Assembly: GCA_965249775.1 (NCBI GenBank)
Contig: OZ252253.1
Coordinates: 3,596,001-3,660,000 of the forward strand
Length of the DNA stretch: 64,000 nt
Direction of reading: 5' to 3'
DNA from: UBA822 sp965249775
Lineage (GTDB): Bacteria > Gemmatimonadota > Gemmatimonadetes > Longimicrobiales > Gaopeijiaceae
Below are positions 25,829 to 32,487 of this stretch, piece after piece. Under the pieces are notes generated by a model. It saw nothing but the letters and a program-made list of their open reading frames with translations, was not told the DNA's origin and searched no databases. The stretch's first letter is position 1. The number at the start of each line of letters is the position of its first letter. A program made the position numbers and the translations under genes.

Positions 25829-25863
25829 CCGCCCGTTGCCGAAAGGCCGGGCGGATTTTTTTT
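25829..25863 (+). terminator. Strong intrinsic terminator between tRNA-fMet and tRNA-Phe
   Basis: Stem CCGCCCG/CGGGCGG with an inner GCC-GAAA-GGC, then eight T residues (25856-25863). It separates tRNA-fMet from the rest of the array. The 150 bases before it show no gene. Confidence 0.75.
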
Positions 25864-25877
25864 CGGGCCAGGTAGCG

Positions 25878-25950
25878 GGCCAGGTAGCTCAGTTGGTAGA
25901 GCACGCGACTGAAAATCGTGGTGTCGGTGGTTCGATTCCGCCCCTGGCCA
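25878..25950 (+). tRNA. tRNA-Phe(GAA)
   Basis: Acceptor GGCCAGG/CCTGGCC, anticodon loop CTGAAAA, T-arm GGTGGTTCGATTCCGCC, discriminator A. Its first 11 bases are preceded by a tandem copy of themselves (GGGCCAGGTAGC occurs twice, 25865-25888). Confidence 0.95.
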
Positions 25951-25984
25951 CTGTAGGATAGGCATGGTGTAGGATGGGCGTCAG

Positions 25985-26057
25985 AGGTCCGTAGCTCAAC
26001 TGGTAGAGCACCGGTCTCCAAAACCGGGGGTTGGGGGTTCGAGTCCCTCCGGGCCTG
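25985..26057 (+). tRNA. tRNA-Trp(CCA)
   Basis: Acceptor AGGTCCG/CGGGCCT, anticodon stem CCGGT/ACCGG with loop CTCCAAA, T-arm GGGGGTTCGAGTCCCTC, discriminator G. Confidence 0.95.
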
Positions 26058-26079
26058 TTTGAGAGTTGGCAGGGGAGTC

Positions 26080-26151
26080 GCCCTCATCGTCTAACGGTTA
26101 GGACACCAGGTTTTCAACCTGGAGACCGGGGTTCGATTCCCCGTGAGGGTA
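26080..26151 (+). tRNA. tRNA-Glu(TTC)
   Basis: Acceptor GCCCTCA/TGAGGGT, anticodon stem CCAGG/CCTGG with loop TTTTCAA, T-arm CGGGGTTCGATTCCCCG, discriminator A. Confidence 0.95.
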
Positions 26152-26196
26152 TGAGGGGCCCGGTGTGTGTTCCGGGATGGGACGTTGTAGTGGGTA

Positions 26197-26271
26197 GGGG
26201 CTGTAGCTCAGTTTGGTTAGAGTGCCGGTCTGTCACACCGGAGGTCGCGGGTTCAAGTCCCGTCAGCCCCG
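26197..26271 (+). tRNA. tRNA-Asp(GTC)
   Basis: Acceptor GGGGCTG/CAGCCCC, anticodon stem CCGGT/ACCGG with loop CTGTCAC, T-arm GCGGGTTCAAGTCCCGT, discriminator G. Confidence 0.95.
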
Positions 26272-26309
26272 CTCGAGACGCTGTTTGACAAATTTCAGGT
26301 TGATGTGTT

Positions 26310-26382
<73 letters not shown>

Positions 26383-26396
26383 CTGCACACGAATTT

Positions 26397-26481
26397 GCTC
26401 GGGTGGCGGAATTGGTAGACGCGCAGGGTTCAGGACCCTGTGGGGGTTAACCTCGTGAGGGTTCGAGTCCCTCCCCGAGCA
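26397..26481 (+). tRNA. tRNA-Leu(CAG)
   Basis: Acceptor GCTCGGG/CCCGAGC, anticodon stem CAGGG/CCCTG with loop TTCAGGA, long variable arm (GGGGGTTAACCTC), T-arm GAGGGTTCGAGTCCCTC, discriminator A. Confidence 0.95.
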
Positions 26482-26514
26482 TGACGGTGTGTAGGGAGCT
26501 TCGAGATGGTACGG

Positions 26515-26598
26515 GCCCACGTGCTGGAATTGGTAGACAGGCTGGTTTGAGGGACCAGTGTCGGAAACGGCGTACAGGTTCGAGTCCTGTCGTGGGCA
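26515..26598 (+). tRNA. tRNA-Leu(GAG)
   Basis: Acceptor GCCCACG/CGTGGGC, anticodon stem CTGGT/ACCAG with loop TTGAGGG, variable arm GTCGGAAACGGC, T-arm ACAGGTTCGAGTCCTGT, discriminator A. The nested palindrome begins 3 bases downstream. Confidence 0.95.
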
Positions 26599-26600
26599 CT

Positions 26601-26720
26601 CTTTCGCGGAGTGATTTTGGCGTAGGGCGGTGTCAGGCTGCGGACGCCCCTCCCTGCGGCGTACGATTGTACGCCTCAGTCGGGGCGTCCTACCCCTACA
26701 CCAAAATCACTCCGCGAAAG
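26601..26720. repeat. 120-bp nested palindrome inside the tRNA array
   Basis: Outer arms are a perfect 20-bp inverted repeat (26601-26620 and 26701-26720; CTTTCGCGGAGTGATTTTGG and its complement). Inside are further paired segments: GTAGGG/CCCTAC, GGACGCCCC/GGGGCGTCC and a terminal GGCGTAC-GATT-GTACGCC hairpin. The whole can fold into one long hairpin or cruciform. It encodes no protein and resembles a MITE. Confidence 0.75.
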
Positions 26721-26838
26721 CATGGATCTTCGAGGGCTTGTTGGGGGGCGCTTTTTTCAGCATTGCCTCGCGAAAAGCGTGGGTCTTCGAGAACACTTGA
26801 GGGCGGTTGTTAGCGATATCTTTCATTGTGGTTTGTTT

Positions 26839-26912
26839 GCGCCCGTAGCTCAGCTGGATAGAGTGCCTGGCTACGGACCAGGAGGTCGGGGGTTCGAATC
26901 CCTCCGGGCGCG
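26839..26912 (+). tRNA. tRNA-Arg(ACG)
   Basis: Acceptor GCGCCCG/CGGGCGC, anticodon stem CCTGG/CCAGG with loop CTACGGA, T-arm GGGGGTTCGAATCCCTC, discriminator G. The A34 anticodon implies a TadA-modified tRNA. Confidence 0.95.
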
Positions 26913-26932
26913 TTTTGGAAAGTGAGAGGATG

Positions 26933-27006
26933 GGGCGCGTAGCTCAGTTGGTTAGAGCGCTACGTTGACATCGTAGAGGTCAGAGGTTCGAGTCCTCTCG
27001 CGCCCA
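26933..27006 (+). tRNA. tRNA-Val(GAC)
   Basis: Acceptor GGGCGCG/CGCGCCC, anticodon stem CTACG/CGTAG with loop TTGACAT, T-arm AGAGGTTCGAGTCCTCT, discriminator A. Confidence 0.95.
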
Positions 27007-27012
27007 TTTACG

Positions 27013-27085
27013 GGGGCCGTAGCTCAGTTGGGAGAGCGCAGCGTTCGCAACGCTGAGGTCAGGGGTTCAATTCCCCTCGGCTCCA
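27013..27085 (+). tRNA. tRNA-Ala(CGC)
   Basis: Acceptor GGGGCCG/CGGCTCC, anticodon stem CAGCG/CGCTG with loop TTCGCAA, T-arm AGGGGTTCAATTCCCCT, discriminator A. Confidence 0.95.
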
Positions 27086-27091
27086 CTCTCA

Positions 27092-27164
27092 GCCACCTTA
27101 GCTCAGCTGGTAGAGCACGTCACTCGTAATGACGGGGTCGTCGGTTCAAGTCCGACAGGTGGCT
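27092..27164 (+). tRNA. tRNA-Thr(CGT)
   Basis: Acceptor GCCACCT/AGGTGGC, anticodon stem CGTCA/TGACG with loop CTCGTAA, T-arm GTCGGTTCAAGTCCGAC, discriminator T. Confidence 0.95.
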
Positions 27165-27179
27165 CTGTGGCTGGTTTTT

Positions 27180-27252
27180 TGCCCCTTGGTGTAACTGGCA
27201 ACACGCCGGATTCTGGTTCCGGAGAGTCTAGGTTCGAGCCCTAGAGGGGCAA
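27180..27252 (+). tRNA. tRNA-Gln(CTG)
   Basis: Acceptor TGCCCCT/AGGGGCA, anticodon stem CCGGA/TCCGG with loop TTCTGGT, T-arm CTAGGTTCGAGCCCTAG, discriminator A. Confidence 0.95.
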
Positions 27253-27261
27253 CTGTTCATG

Positions 27262-27345
27262 GGAGGGATGGCCGAGTGGCTTAAGGCGACGCCCTGCTAA
27301 GGCGTTGGACGCAAGTCCGCGTGGGTTCGAATCCCACTCCCTCCG
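27262..27345 (+). tRNA. tRNA-Ser(GCT)
   Basis: Acceptor GGAGGGA/TCCCTCC, anticodon stem ACGCC/GGCGT with loop CTGCTAA, long variable arm (TGGACGCAAGTCC), T-arm GTGGGTTCGAATCCCAC, discriminator G. Followed by tRNA-tail repeat B. Confidence 0.95.
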
Positions 27346-27512
27346 TGTAAAAGAGGGCGATCGGTTGAAGTGGGTTCGAACCCACGCGGGGGAGCGTGGG
27401 TTTGAGCCGAGCGCCCAGAGATGGTTGGGCGCGAAGCGCTTTGGAGGGTTGTGCGCGAGACGACCGAGGATCGCCGAAGGCGACCGCAGGTCAATCCCAC
27501 TCCCTCCGTGTT
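27346..27512 (+). repeat. tRNA-tail repeat B, downstream of tRNA-Ser(GCT)
   Basis: After a 23-base spacer, 27369-27388 is an inverted copy of the tRNA-Ser T-arm (one-base gap). The body carries GGGTTTGAGCCGAGCG, GCGCGAAGCGC, GCGAGACGACCGAGGA, hairpin TCGCCGAAGGCGA and CCGCAGGTCAATCCC. It ends with a perfect 19-nt direct copy of the tRNA 3' end plus flank (27493-27511 equals 27330-27348). Same plan as repeats A and C but a shorter 5' part. No tRNA gene is formed by the terminal copy. Confidence 0.7.
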
Positions 27513-27534
27513 TGAAAAGGACCTTGTTGGGAGT

Positions 27535-27574
27535 GTGGGATTCGCGAGCCGAGGCGTAGGACTCCGTCTCCCGT
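27535..27574 (+). repeat. Partial tRNA-tail repeat start between tRNA-Ser genes
   Basis: GGAGTGTGGGATTCG (inverted tRNA-Ser T-arm/acceptor, one insertion) is followed by CGAGCCGAGGCGTAGG, resembling the body of the repeat family. Only the beginning is present, 14 bases before tRNA-Ser(GGA). Confidence 0.4.
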
Positions 27575-27587
27575 TTGGTCTGAATTT

Positions 27588-27671
27588 GGATGGGTGGCCG
27601 AGCGGCTTAAGGCGCACGATTGGAAATCGTGTGGGTTAATACCCGCGTGGGTTCGAATCCCACCCCATCCG
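27588..27671 (+). tRNA. tRNA-Ser(GGA)
   Basis: Acceptor GGATGGG/CCCATCC, anticodon stem CACGA/TCGTG with loop TTGGAAA, variable arm GGGTTAATACCC, T-arm GTGGGTTCGAATCCCAC, discriminator G. Confidence 0.95.
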
Positions 27672-27750
27672 CTGGACGTATGATCTTTTCTTGCATGCTC
27701 TCGCCCACGCGTTCCCGCGGGAACGTTTTCTGGGCGGTGATGTGCGAATT

Positions 27751-27824
27751 CGGGGCGTGGCTCAGTCCGGTAGAGCGCTGCGTTCGGGACGCAGAGGTCC
27801 CCGGTTCAAATCCGGGCGCCCCGA
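27751..27824 (+). tRNA. tRNA-Pro(CGG)
   Basis: Acceptor CGGGGCG/CGCCCCG, anticodon stem CTGCG/CGCAG with loop TTCGGGA, T-arm CCCGGTTCAAATCCGGG, discriminator A. Followed by tRNA-tail repeat C. Confidence 0.95.
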
Positions 27825-28021
27825 CTGAGTGGAAAGAGCAAACGAGCTCGCGCCCGGATTTGCGGGCTCGCGTTAGCGAGCACGCGGCGGCCGCCGAAGG
27901 CGGACGCCAGAACCGTAGGTTCAGCCGAGGCGGGAAGAAGTGATCCGCGAATGCGGTCTGGGAGGTGACCGCCGAGACGAGCGAGGAGGCCCTTTAGGGC
28001 CCCCGCAGCTCAAATCCGGGC
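27825..28021 (+). repeat. tRNA-tail repeat C, downstream of tRNA-Pro(CGG)
   Basis: After a 25-base spacer, GCGCCCGGATTTG (27850-27862) is a 13-nt perfect inverted copy of tRNA positions 27807-27819. The body reads GCGGGCTCGC..GCGAG, hairpin CCGCCGAAGGCGG, AGAACCGTAGGTTCAGCCGAG, GCCGAGACGAGCGAGGA, hairpin GGCCCTTTAGGGCC and CCGCAGCTCAAATCCGGGC. The last 12 bases (28010-28021) are a direct copy of the tRNA T-arm. Body motifs match repeat A in order and spacing although the tRNA-derived ends differ. Confidence 0.75.
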
Positions 28022-28064
28022 AGCGGTGACCGGAAGTATCAACAGAGTTAGTTCGAGGCGCCTT

Positions 28065-28147
28065 GGAGCCGTCGCATAATTGGTATTGCACCGGTCTCGA
28101 AAACCGGCGCCCGTGAGGGTGTGTGGGTTCGAATCCCACCGGCTCCG
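28065..28147 (+). tRNA. tRNA-Ser(CGA), likely prophage attachment site
   Basis: Acceptor GGAGCCG/CGGCTCC, anticodon stem CCGGT/ACCGG with loop CTCGAAA, long variable arm, T-arm GTGGGTTCGAATCCCAC, discriminator G. The integrase gene ends 39 bases downstream, the usual arrangement at a tRNA attL. No second copy of the 3' end (attR) was found in the window. Confidence 0.93.
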
Positions 28148-28186
28148 CTTTGTAGGACAACGACTTACGGTGTTTTCACCGTACAT

Positions 28187-29335
28187 CTACCGTGTCTCCA
28201 TTTTGGAGGTGTCACCCGAACTGTCACCCGGCGACCCCAACCCGAGCTGCTCGCCCACCTTATCGAAGTATTCCTCCACATCCGAATAGTCTGGATGGAA
28301 CGCTGCGTACCGCATCGTCATCTTGATCGTGGAATGCCCGAGCTGGCCCATAAGCAGATTGAGGGGCATCCCAGCCCTGGCAAGATGAACAGCCGCCGTG
28401 TGCCGGTGGTCATGGATGGTGTAGCCATGAATCCCGGCTAGCTTGCAAGCCCGCGTGTGCTCCTTCTGTGTCGTGCGTCGGGGCATCTCAAAGAGCTTGT
28501 CGGTGCCACTGAGTCCACGCTCTTTAATGTGAGCCCGAAGCGCATCAGCAACCCACCCAGGCAAGAACACCGAGCGCACGCCCGAATCCGTCTTGGAGTC
28601 ATTGACTTGAGCGCGGGCTTCGGAGCCGCCTAACCTCAAGTCGCACACCCGCAGAGCCTCGCCCTCACCGAGCCGCATTCCACTTCCTACGAGAAGCTGA
28701 AACAAGACTCGGTAAATTGGCCGCACAACGGCCATGTAGGTCGCGAGCTGGTCGCTCTCGATGTAGTTGATGCGGACCTTCGTACCGAAGCGTTTGATTT
28801 TGGGCTTCTTGGTGATCCAGCCCCTGTCGAGTGCGTGCGTAACCAAGATCGAGATCGCGCCGAGATCGTTGTTGATCGTCTCGTGCGCCGCTCCCTCCTT
28901 GAGCCGCGCAGCCTTGAAGGCCTGGATGTTGTCGGCCACGAGGGCCTCCTTCGCGGTGAACTGGCCGGATAGCCGCCGGAAGTGGGCGAGTCCCTGCTCG
29001 TAGCGCTGAAGCGTCTTCGGCTTTACGTCCGGTGCCTTGAGCTTGAGCGCTTCCTCGCACGCATCTGCGAGAGGCGAATCCCGCTCACTGAGCTTCGCGG
29101 CGAGTTCGTGGACCCTGCCCGTCTCGTAATATTTGGCGAGCCCCTCGATTGAGACCTCGCCGTCCACAAACGCCTGCACCAGCTCGATCCGGCCCTGGCC
29201 GTGTAGCGAGACCAACATGAACTCAAGCGTCGTCGCCCGAGCCGCATTCTTGGTCCCGAGGCTCCTCCACACCTTGCCGATGCCCGGAAAGGATCGCTTG
29301 ACGTAGTAGATGCCGTTGCTTCGCCTCGTCGTCAT
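28187..29335 (-). CDS. int: Phage tyrosine recombinase (integrase)
   Basis: 382 residues from ATG 29335 (GGAGG 6 bases upstream; overlaps the excisionase stop as ATGA). N-terminal arm-binding and core-binding helices (about 100-190), then the catalytic domain with Arg 221 (GSGMRLGEGEAL), His 308 and Arg 311 (HDHRHTAAVHLARAG), His 334 (LGHSTIKMT) and nucleophile Tyr 343 (MRYAAF). All active residues are present, so it may be functional. It catalyses integration, most likely at the adjacent tRNA-Ser(CGA). Confidence 0.92.
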   Translation of the reverse strand: MTTRRSNGIYYVKRSFPGIGKVWRSLGTKNAARATTLEFMLVSLHGQGRIELVQAFVDGEVSIEGLAKYYETGRVHELAAKLSERDSPLADACEEALKLKAPDVKPKTLQRYEQGLAHFRRLSGQFTAKEALVADNIQAFKAARLKEGAAHETINNDLGAISILVTHALDRGWITKKPKIKRFGTKVRINYIESDQLATYMAVVRPIYRVLFQLLVGSGMRLGEGEALRVCDLRLGGSEARAQVNDSKTDSGVRSVFLPGWVADALRAHIKERGLSGTDKLFEMPRRTTQKEHTRACKLAGIHGYTIHDHRHTAAVHLARAGMPLNLLMGQLGHSTIKMTMRYAAFHPDYSDVEEYFDKVGEQLGLGSPGDSSGDTSKMETR

Positions 29336-29544
29336 GCCACCTCCTCCTCGCGACTCAGGATGAAGTCGCGCACCACCTGTAACCTCCAACGTACCCGCCG
29401 CGTGCTCAAGCGCACCTTGGCAATCGGTAGGCCGTACACGTTCTTCTCCGCTACCCCGAGCATTCTACCTACCTCGCTGGCCCTGAGCAGAGGTTCGGCG
29501 TCGTAACCGTCACCGACCAAGTCAGGGCGAATCTCGTCAGTCAC
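29332..29544 (-). CDS. xis: Excisionase-like winged-helix protein
   Basis: 70 residues from GTG 29544. Contains an AlpA/MerR-type helix-turn-helix (LLRASEVGRMLGVAEKNVYG, LSTRRVRWRLQVVRDFI) as in small phage excisionases. It lies directly before integrase with an ATGA overlap, the standard xis-int coupling, and is itself coupled to the small membrane gene upstream. Confidence 0.75.
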   Translation of the reverse strand: MTDEIRPDLVGDGYDAEPLLRASEVGRMLGVAEKNVYGLPIAKVRLSTRRVRWRLQVVRDFILSREEEVA

Positions 29545-29650
29545 ACTCCAGCTCCCCCTGCGCCCGCGTGAGAGCGACCCTCAGGCACCAGCCGATGGCG
29601 ACCCCGGCGTCGAGGATGAGGAAGCCGAAGAAGGCCGTCCAGCCGTTCAT
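29537..29650 (-). CDS. 37-residue membrane protein in the prophage operon
   Basis: MNGWTAFFGFLILDAGVAIG followed by WCLRVALTRAQGELECD: one membrane helix. Its ATG overlaps the stop of the HNH-like gene (ATGA), and its own end overlaps the excisionase GTG, so it fits the tightly coupled chain. Function unknown. Confidence 0.55.
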   Translation of the reverse strand: MNGWTAFFGFLILDAGVAIGWCLRVALTRAQGELECD

Positions 29651-29970
29651 GCAGCCTTCTCCCACAGCTTGTGGTAATGAGGTGCCCGATCGCGGACAGA
29701 CTGCTTCGTGCGCCCGTACTCCTCCTCGAACTGCACCTCGGACATCGTGTCGAAGTGCCAATGGACCTGATGATGTAGGGGTACGATGCTCGTGAACGGA
29801 CCCCTCCTGGCCGTGCCGTCGCCCTCGGTGTGGGCGTTGTGGATCCCGAACCGCACGCCCGAGACTTCGCACGGCAAGTTGCGGAAAAACTCGACGCGCC
29901 CGGCACTGTGGAACTGCCTGCGGAATCGGACCTTGGCTCGTTCAAGCTTACGGTGCCGAGTGGTCTTCAT
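29647..29970 (-). CDS. HNH-like phage protein (DUF968-type)
   Basis: 107 residues from ATG 29970, coupled by ATGA to the upstream gene. The segment PCEVSGVRFGIHNAHTEGDG, then TSIVPLHHQVHWHFDT, has the His-rich beta-beta-alpha pattern of phage HNH/DUF968 recombination-associated proteins, but the usual N-terminal CxxC is reduced to one Cys. Nuclease activity is therefore uncertain. Confidence 0.5.
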   Translation of the reverse strand: MKTTRHRKLERAKVRFRRQFHSAGRVEFFRNLPCEVSGVRFGIHNAHTEGDGTARRGPFTSIVPLHHQVHWHFDTMSEVQFEEEYGRTKQSVRDRAPHYHKLWEKAA

Positions 29971-30317
29971 GCCGCGTGCTCTTGTTGCATCACGAACCGC
30001 TGACCGGCGTCCGTGATCTCCCACTCGATCTGCTTGCGGTTCGTTCTGGCGCTCTTCCTCTTGCCTATCCCCGCTATCATGCCAAGTCGCTCAAGCGGTT
30101 TCATGCGAGGCGTCACGGTGTTCCAGGGCTCGCCCGTCGCGTTCACGATCTCGTCATTGATGCCCCGGCCACCGATCTTCACCATCGCTCGAAGCACCTT
30201 GGTCTGAAGGGCGGTGATCCGCTCCTCCGACATCGAGGCTGCGGCCAGATGCGAGGTCTCCGGGTCGGTCCTCCGTGCGCCCGGCTGGCCTGGATCGTAG
30301 TAGCTCGGAGCACTCAC
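29967..30317 (-). CDS. Phage winged-helix protein
   Basis: 116 residues from GTG 30317, which has GGAGG upstream and overlaps the previous stop as GTGA. Begins ARRTDPETSHLAAASM, a motif typical of small phage replication-region proteins, followed by a winged helix (ITALQTKVLRAMVKIGGRG, VTPRMKPLERLGMIAG, KQIEWEITDAGQRFV). Probably binds DNA; role unknown. Confidence 0.6.
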   Translation of the reverse strand: MSAPSYYDPGQPGARRTDPETSHLAAASMSEERITALQTKVLRAMVKIGGRGINDEIVNATGEPWNTVTPRMKPLERLGMIAGIGKRKSARTNRKQIEWEITDAGQRFVMQQEHAA

Positions 30318-30745
30318 GCCGGATCCTCCAAGCGACTCATCGCGTTCATGTGAGCAATCGTCCTGGCGTCCCATTCGAGGAGGGTACGAACTCGCCAGTA
30401 TTCGCTCCTCGCGTGCTCGCGCTCCTCGATGGCAACCGCCAGCCCGGCGATGTGATTCTTGTAGCGCTCGTCCGCTCGGGCCAATCGGTCGAGCTTCGCC
30501 TCGGAAAGGTTGTCCTTGGCGTGGGCGCTCGCGTATTCGTTGCAGAGCTGGGCGACTACGATCTTGCGCTCATGTTCGAGCTGATACGCGATGCCCTCGG
30601 CCTTCGCCTTGCGTGCGCCCAGGCCCCGTAGCTCCTCGATCTTCTCGTAAGGGTCCTTGTCGAAATGAGAAGCGAGAAGCTCCCTGGCGACATGGGGAGT
30701 GCGCTGGCGAGCGCCATTCGCCCGTAGATCGTCCGTGCGGCTCAT
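30314..30745 (-). CDS. Phage coiled-coil protein
   Basis: 143 residues, strongly helical (DPYEKIEELRGLGARKAKAE, LSEAKLDRLARADERYKNHI). It begins MSRTDDLRANGA, nearly the same as the MSRTDDIRQGGA start of the next upstream gene. Similar proteins occur beside phage single-strand annealing or SSB genes, but no domain is named. Two-base gap from the upstream stop. Confidence 0.5.
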   Translation of the reverse strand: MSRTDDLRANGARQRTPHVARELLASHFDKDPYEKIEELRGLGARKAKAEGIAYQLEHERKIVVAQLCNEYASAHAKDNLSEAKLDRLARADERYKNHIAGLAVAIEEREHARSEYWRVRTLLEWDARTIAHMNAMSRLEDPA

Positions 30746-30747
30746 AA

Positions 30748-31236
30748 CTAAAACGGCAAGTCGTCGTTGTCGGGGTGGCCCGGCCCGGCCTCACCCACCG
30801 ACGCGCCCACCGTCTCCTCGCCAACCCCACCACGCTCGTCGAGAACGAGCACTGTGAAGAGACGGTAGGCGTTGCCGCTGCCCTTCGCTTCCACCCAGCC
30901 CTCGAACGCGATATGGACGTTCTCGCCCACGTCGTCCTGGTCGAGCGTGTCCTGCAGCGCACTGGAGTTGAGACCCACGTTCACCTCTTCGCCGGCACGA
31001 ACGTCGGAGACGGTCTCCTCACCGGACTCATTCTTGCCTTTGGCAACAAGCCCGTCTGATGCCGATGAGACTTCGAGCGTTGCGCTGGGACCGAACCTGC
31101 CGTTCCAGATTTTCTTGACCCGGCCCTCGACCCAGGCGTAGTTCTTGTCCTTCGGCCACTTCACGAAAGGCGCTCCACCGCCGCTACCCGTGCGGTCGCT
31201 CGCGCCACCCTGGCGTATGTCGTCAGTTCTACTCAT
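30748..31236 (-). CDS. SSB-like phage protein
   Basis: 162 residues. The central part (VKWPKDKNYAWVEGRVKKIW, ATLEVSS, GENVHIAFEGWVEAKGSG) is beta-rich and consistent with an OB-fold. The C terminus is an acidic tail ending PDNDDLPF, nearly the DDDIPF tip by which bacterial SSB recruits repair proteins. First gene of the leftward prophage run. Assignment rests mostly on the tail. Confidence 0.5.
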   Translation of the reverse strand: MSRTDDIRQGGASDRTGSGGGAPFVKWPKDKNYAWVEGRVKKIWNGRFGPSATLEVSSASDGLVAKGKNESGEETVSDVRAGEEVNVGLNSSALQDTLDQDDVGENVHIAFEGWVEAKGSGNAYRLFTVLVLDERGGVGEETVGASVGEAGPGHPDNDDLPF

Positions 31237-31289
31237 GGTTGCTCCCGTTCAGCGTGATGGGCTCGGCGAATACCCGCTCCCGTGGTGTT

Positions 31290-31559
31290 TTTCCTGCGAC
31301 GGATCAGTTGTTCTTTGACCAGATACGGGCTTCGGCGGAGAACAACGAGGACATTGCAGAGGCGGCTCGCGCCAACAGCTTCAAAGATTTCGCCTCTTAT
31401 CTGGATCGCATGTTAGACGACTTATTCATCGCGCGAATGGAAGGCAATGAAAAGATCTTCTCCAGGGTGATGACGGACACCGAGTTTCGGTCGGCTGCAC
31501 ACGAACATCTTGCCGAAGAGATCTTTCGTCGGGTTCGCGAGCAGCAAGACGCGGAATGA
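31290..31559 (+). pseudogene. C-terminal fragment of type I restriction enzyme HsdR
   Basis: The frame reads LFFDQIRASAENNEDIAEAA, then SFKDFASYLDRMLDDLFIAR and MEGNEKIFSRVMTDTEFRSA, ending HLAEEIFRRVREQQ. This is the conserved C-terminal helical end of HsdR (FIxRMExNExIFxRxMxDxEFR). The nuclease, helicase and start are absent and upstream sequence belongs to the phage region, so it is a deletion remnant. Confidence 0.7.
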
Positions 31560-31884
31560 TTGTTGTCTAGCGAGTCGCAGATCCGTTCAATCTCTACTCC
31601 GTAGACGAAAACGTGCGATCCGAGTCTCAGGCCCAAGAGGTGACATTGAAGGGTCCACTGCATTTCGGGAGGGTTCCATATGGGAAATCCCGGCTAAAAC
31701 ACTCTCCGGGATTTCCGGGGCGGTTCAGTGCTTACACCGCCTTCACGTTTAACCCCGGATGCCTTATGATATGAGTAAGACAGCGTCCTATTACTGCAGG
31801 CAAATAGACAACAATGCCCACCAAGCCAAGGAAGATCGAAACCATCCCCTCCTCCCTCTCTCCGGAGTTGGCCCAACAGCTGCG
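31560..31884. other. Intergenic stretch with an inverted repeat
   Basis: No gene recognised. Contains a perfect 11-bp inverted repeat GGAAATCCCGG (31683-31693) / CCGGGATTTCC (31706-31716) with a 12-base loop, possibly a terminator, operator or element end. Confidence 0.4.
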
Positions 31885-31983
31885 GCCCGCCTCATCAACG
31901 CCCGGGCGGAAACCGTACATACGAAGCCGTCATTCGGGGTCGCATTCCGCTCACGCCGGTACCTGGTCCCGGCCAACGGGTGG
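31885..31983 (+). pseudogene. SRAP (YedK/HMCES) fragment
   Basis: A 33-codon stretch reads RLINARAETVHTKPSF then GVAFRSRRYLVPANGW, matching the central SRAP motif (INARAET..KPSF..AFR.RRCLVPA.GW). Neither the catalytic Cys 2 end nor the C-terminal part is present. It joins directly to an outer-membrane protein fragment. Confidence 0.6.
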
Positions 31984-32435
31984 GCTCCGATTCGAAGTTT
32001 ACGCCGTCTCTGGGGATTGGAGTCGGCTTTGCGAAAGTCTCGCTTGCGTACCGGACCTTCTGGCGCCGGACGAATGACCCCGAGAACGTCACGGTATTCG
32101 ATACTGAGGGGGTGATTGGTGACGAGCTGGCGAAGGCCTAGGCGTTAAACCGGGAGATTGCCGGCACGATCACCGCGGACAGAGCGAAATTGTCGGATCT
32201 GCTGCTCGGCTACCAGGCGGTGGCGGGCCTGGATTATCAGGTCAGCGATCGGGTCACCATCGGGCTCAAGTTCCGATGGGCGAGTTTCGGCGAATTCGAT
32301 GACGAGTCGGCATATGATTCTCTCCGCGATCATGCGTCGGTGGCCGGTAACCCGCCGGTCCCCGTTACCTACTATGTCAAGACGGATGACATTCAGTTCT
32401 GGGGAATCAGCCTCAACATGAAGTATCACTTCTGA
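31980..32435 (+). pseudogene. Outer-membrane beta-barrel C-terminal fragment with internal stop
   Basis: Frame reads VGSDSKFTPSLGIGVGFAKV, SLAYRTFWRRT, an in-frame TAG at 32139-32141, then LLGYQAVAGLDYQVSDRVTI, GLKFRWASFGEFDD and a terminal FWGISLNMKYHF with the C-terminal Phe of OMPs. Several strands of an opacity-type barrel are visible, but the signal peptide is missing and the frame is interrupted, so it is a pseudogene. Confidence 0.6.
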
Positions 32436-32487
32436 CCGGCAGCTAATGGAGTCATCAGGGTCCGAGAGTCTGTCAGATCGGTGTCTC

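Noticed and set aside
25645..25875. Protein gene between tRNA-fMet and tRNA-Phe
   Set aside because: The open frame spans two terminator hairpins and has no coding features.
27297..27943. Several open frames across the tRNA array
   Set aside because: They run through tRNA genes and the tRNA-tail repeats, with no RBS or protein-like composition.
31885..32115. Reading the SRAP and OMP fragments as one gene
   Set aside because: The SRAP motif and the OMP strands are in different frames and join abruptly at about 31981; both lack their essential ends.
32046..32120. Extending the OMP frame leftward through the SRAP fragment
   Set aside because: The overlapping frame (RIPLTPVPGPGQ) is open, but the other frame matches SRAP over 30 residues, which is far less likely by chance.
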